From: an uncultured Bacilli bacterium
GTDB lineage: Bacteria; Bacillota_I; Bacilli_A; RF39; UBA660
NCBI GenBank assembly: GCA_947623645.1
Contig: CANQHK010000005.1
Location: forward strand, 1 to 24,719
Direction: 5' to 3'
Length of the DNA stretch: 24,719 nucleotides
Shown here: in pieces, positions 24,719 to 24,719 of the stretch
Layout: every line of letters begins with the position of its first letter
How positions within the stretch are numbered: position 1 is the first letter of the stretch
The notes under the pieces: model-generated
Databases searched by the model: none
Seen by the model: the letters and a program-made list of their open reading frames with translations, nothing else
What the model was told of the DNA's origin: nothing
Made by a program: the position numbers and the translations under genes

Positions 24719-24719
24719 C

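Overview
This window is chromosomal DNA from a low-GC Gram-positive bacterium (Bacillota). All twelve recognisable genes lie on the minus strand. They have AT-rich codon use, AGGAGG-type ribosome binding sites, extended -10 promoters and U-tract terminators. The gene set (a SpoVD/PBP2-type transpeptidase, a streptococcal-type M26 metalloprotease, an AbiE toxin-antitoxin pair, and a LamG plus sulfatase-modifying-fold surface protein) suggests a gut or mucosal commensal of the Bacilli/Erysipelotrichia/RF39 type. That placement is inference. Every complete gene ends in TAA or TAG. TGG is used for Trp and no reading frame contains an internal TGA, so the code looks standard.

Layout from low to high coordinates (transcription runs from high to low). 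Positions 1-1413 hold the N-terminal two thirds of Tex, cut by the window edge. Positions 1510-3108 hold a membrane-anchored polysaccharide deacetylase. Positions 3197-4642 hold an AbiEi/AbiEii type IV toxin-antitoxin pair whose promoter lies inside a 14-bp inverted repeat. Positions 4798-6705 hold a SpoVD-like penicillin-binding protein, preceded at 6759-8150 by an XRE regulator fused to a multi-pass membrane protein. Positions 8311-15750 hold one giant gene (2479 aa): a ZmpA/B-like M26 zinc metalloprotease with a cohesin-like domain, two dockerin-type calcium loops, a double transmembrane anchor, a Pro/Thr/Ser repeat linker and four ~210-residue repeats. Positions 15993-18736 hold a compact operon of hybrid histidine kinase, Nudix hydrolase and small XRE regulator. 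Positions 18805-22371 hold a CoA-transferase plus acyl-CoA-ligase-like operon. Positions 22568 to the end hold a partial LamG/C-type-lectin-fold surface protein.

The common theme is the cell surface: wall synthesis (PBP), glycan modification (deacetylase), a large anchored protease, a lectin-like protein and a membrane sensor kinase. The AbiE pair is the clearest accessory element. The CoA operon is metabolic. No gene-free stretch exceeds 300 bases; the longest (15751-15992, 22372-22567, 8151-8310, 4643-4797) contain promoters, terminators and candidate operators, listed separately. I saw no tRNA, rRNA, CRISPR array, insertion sequence or integrase.

The features most worth following up are the M26 protease architecture, the AbiE operator, the three GGTTG boxes spaced exactly 21 bp apart upstream of the XRE-membrane gene, and the lectin-fold C-terminus at 22568, which resembles the variable region of diversity-generating retroelement targets.
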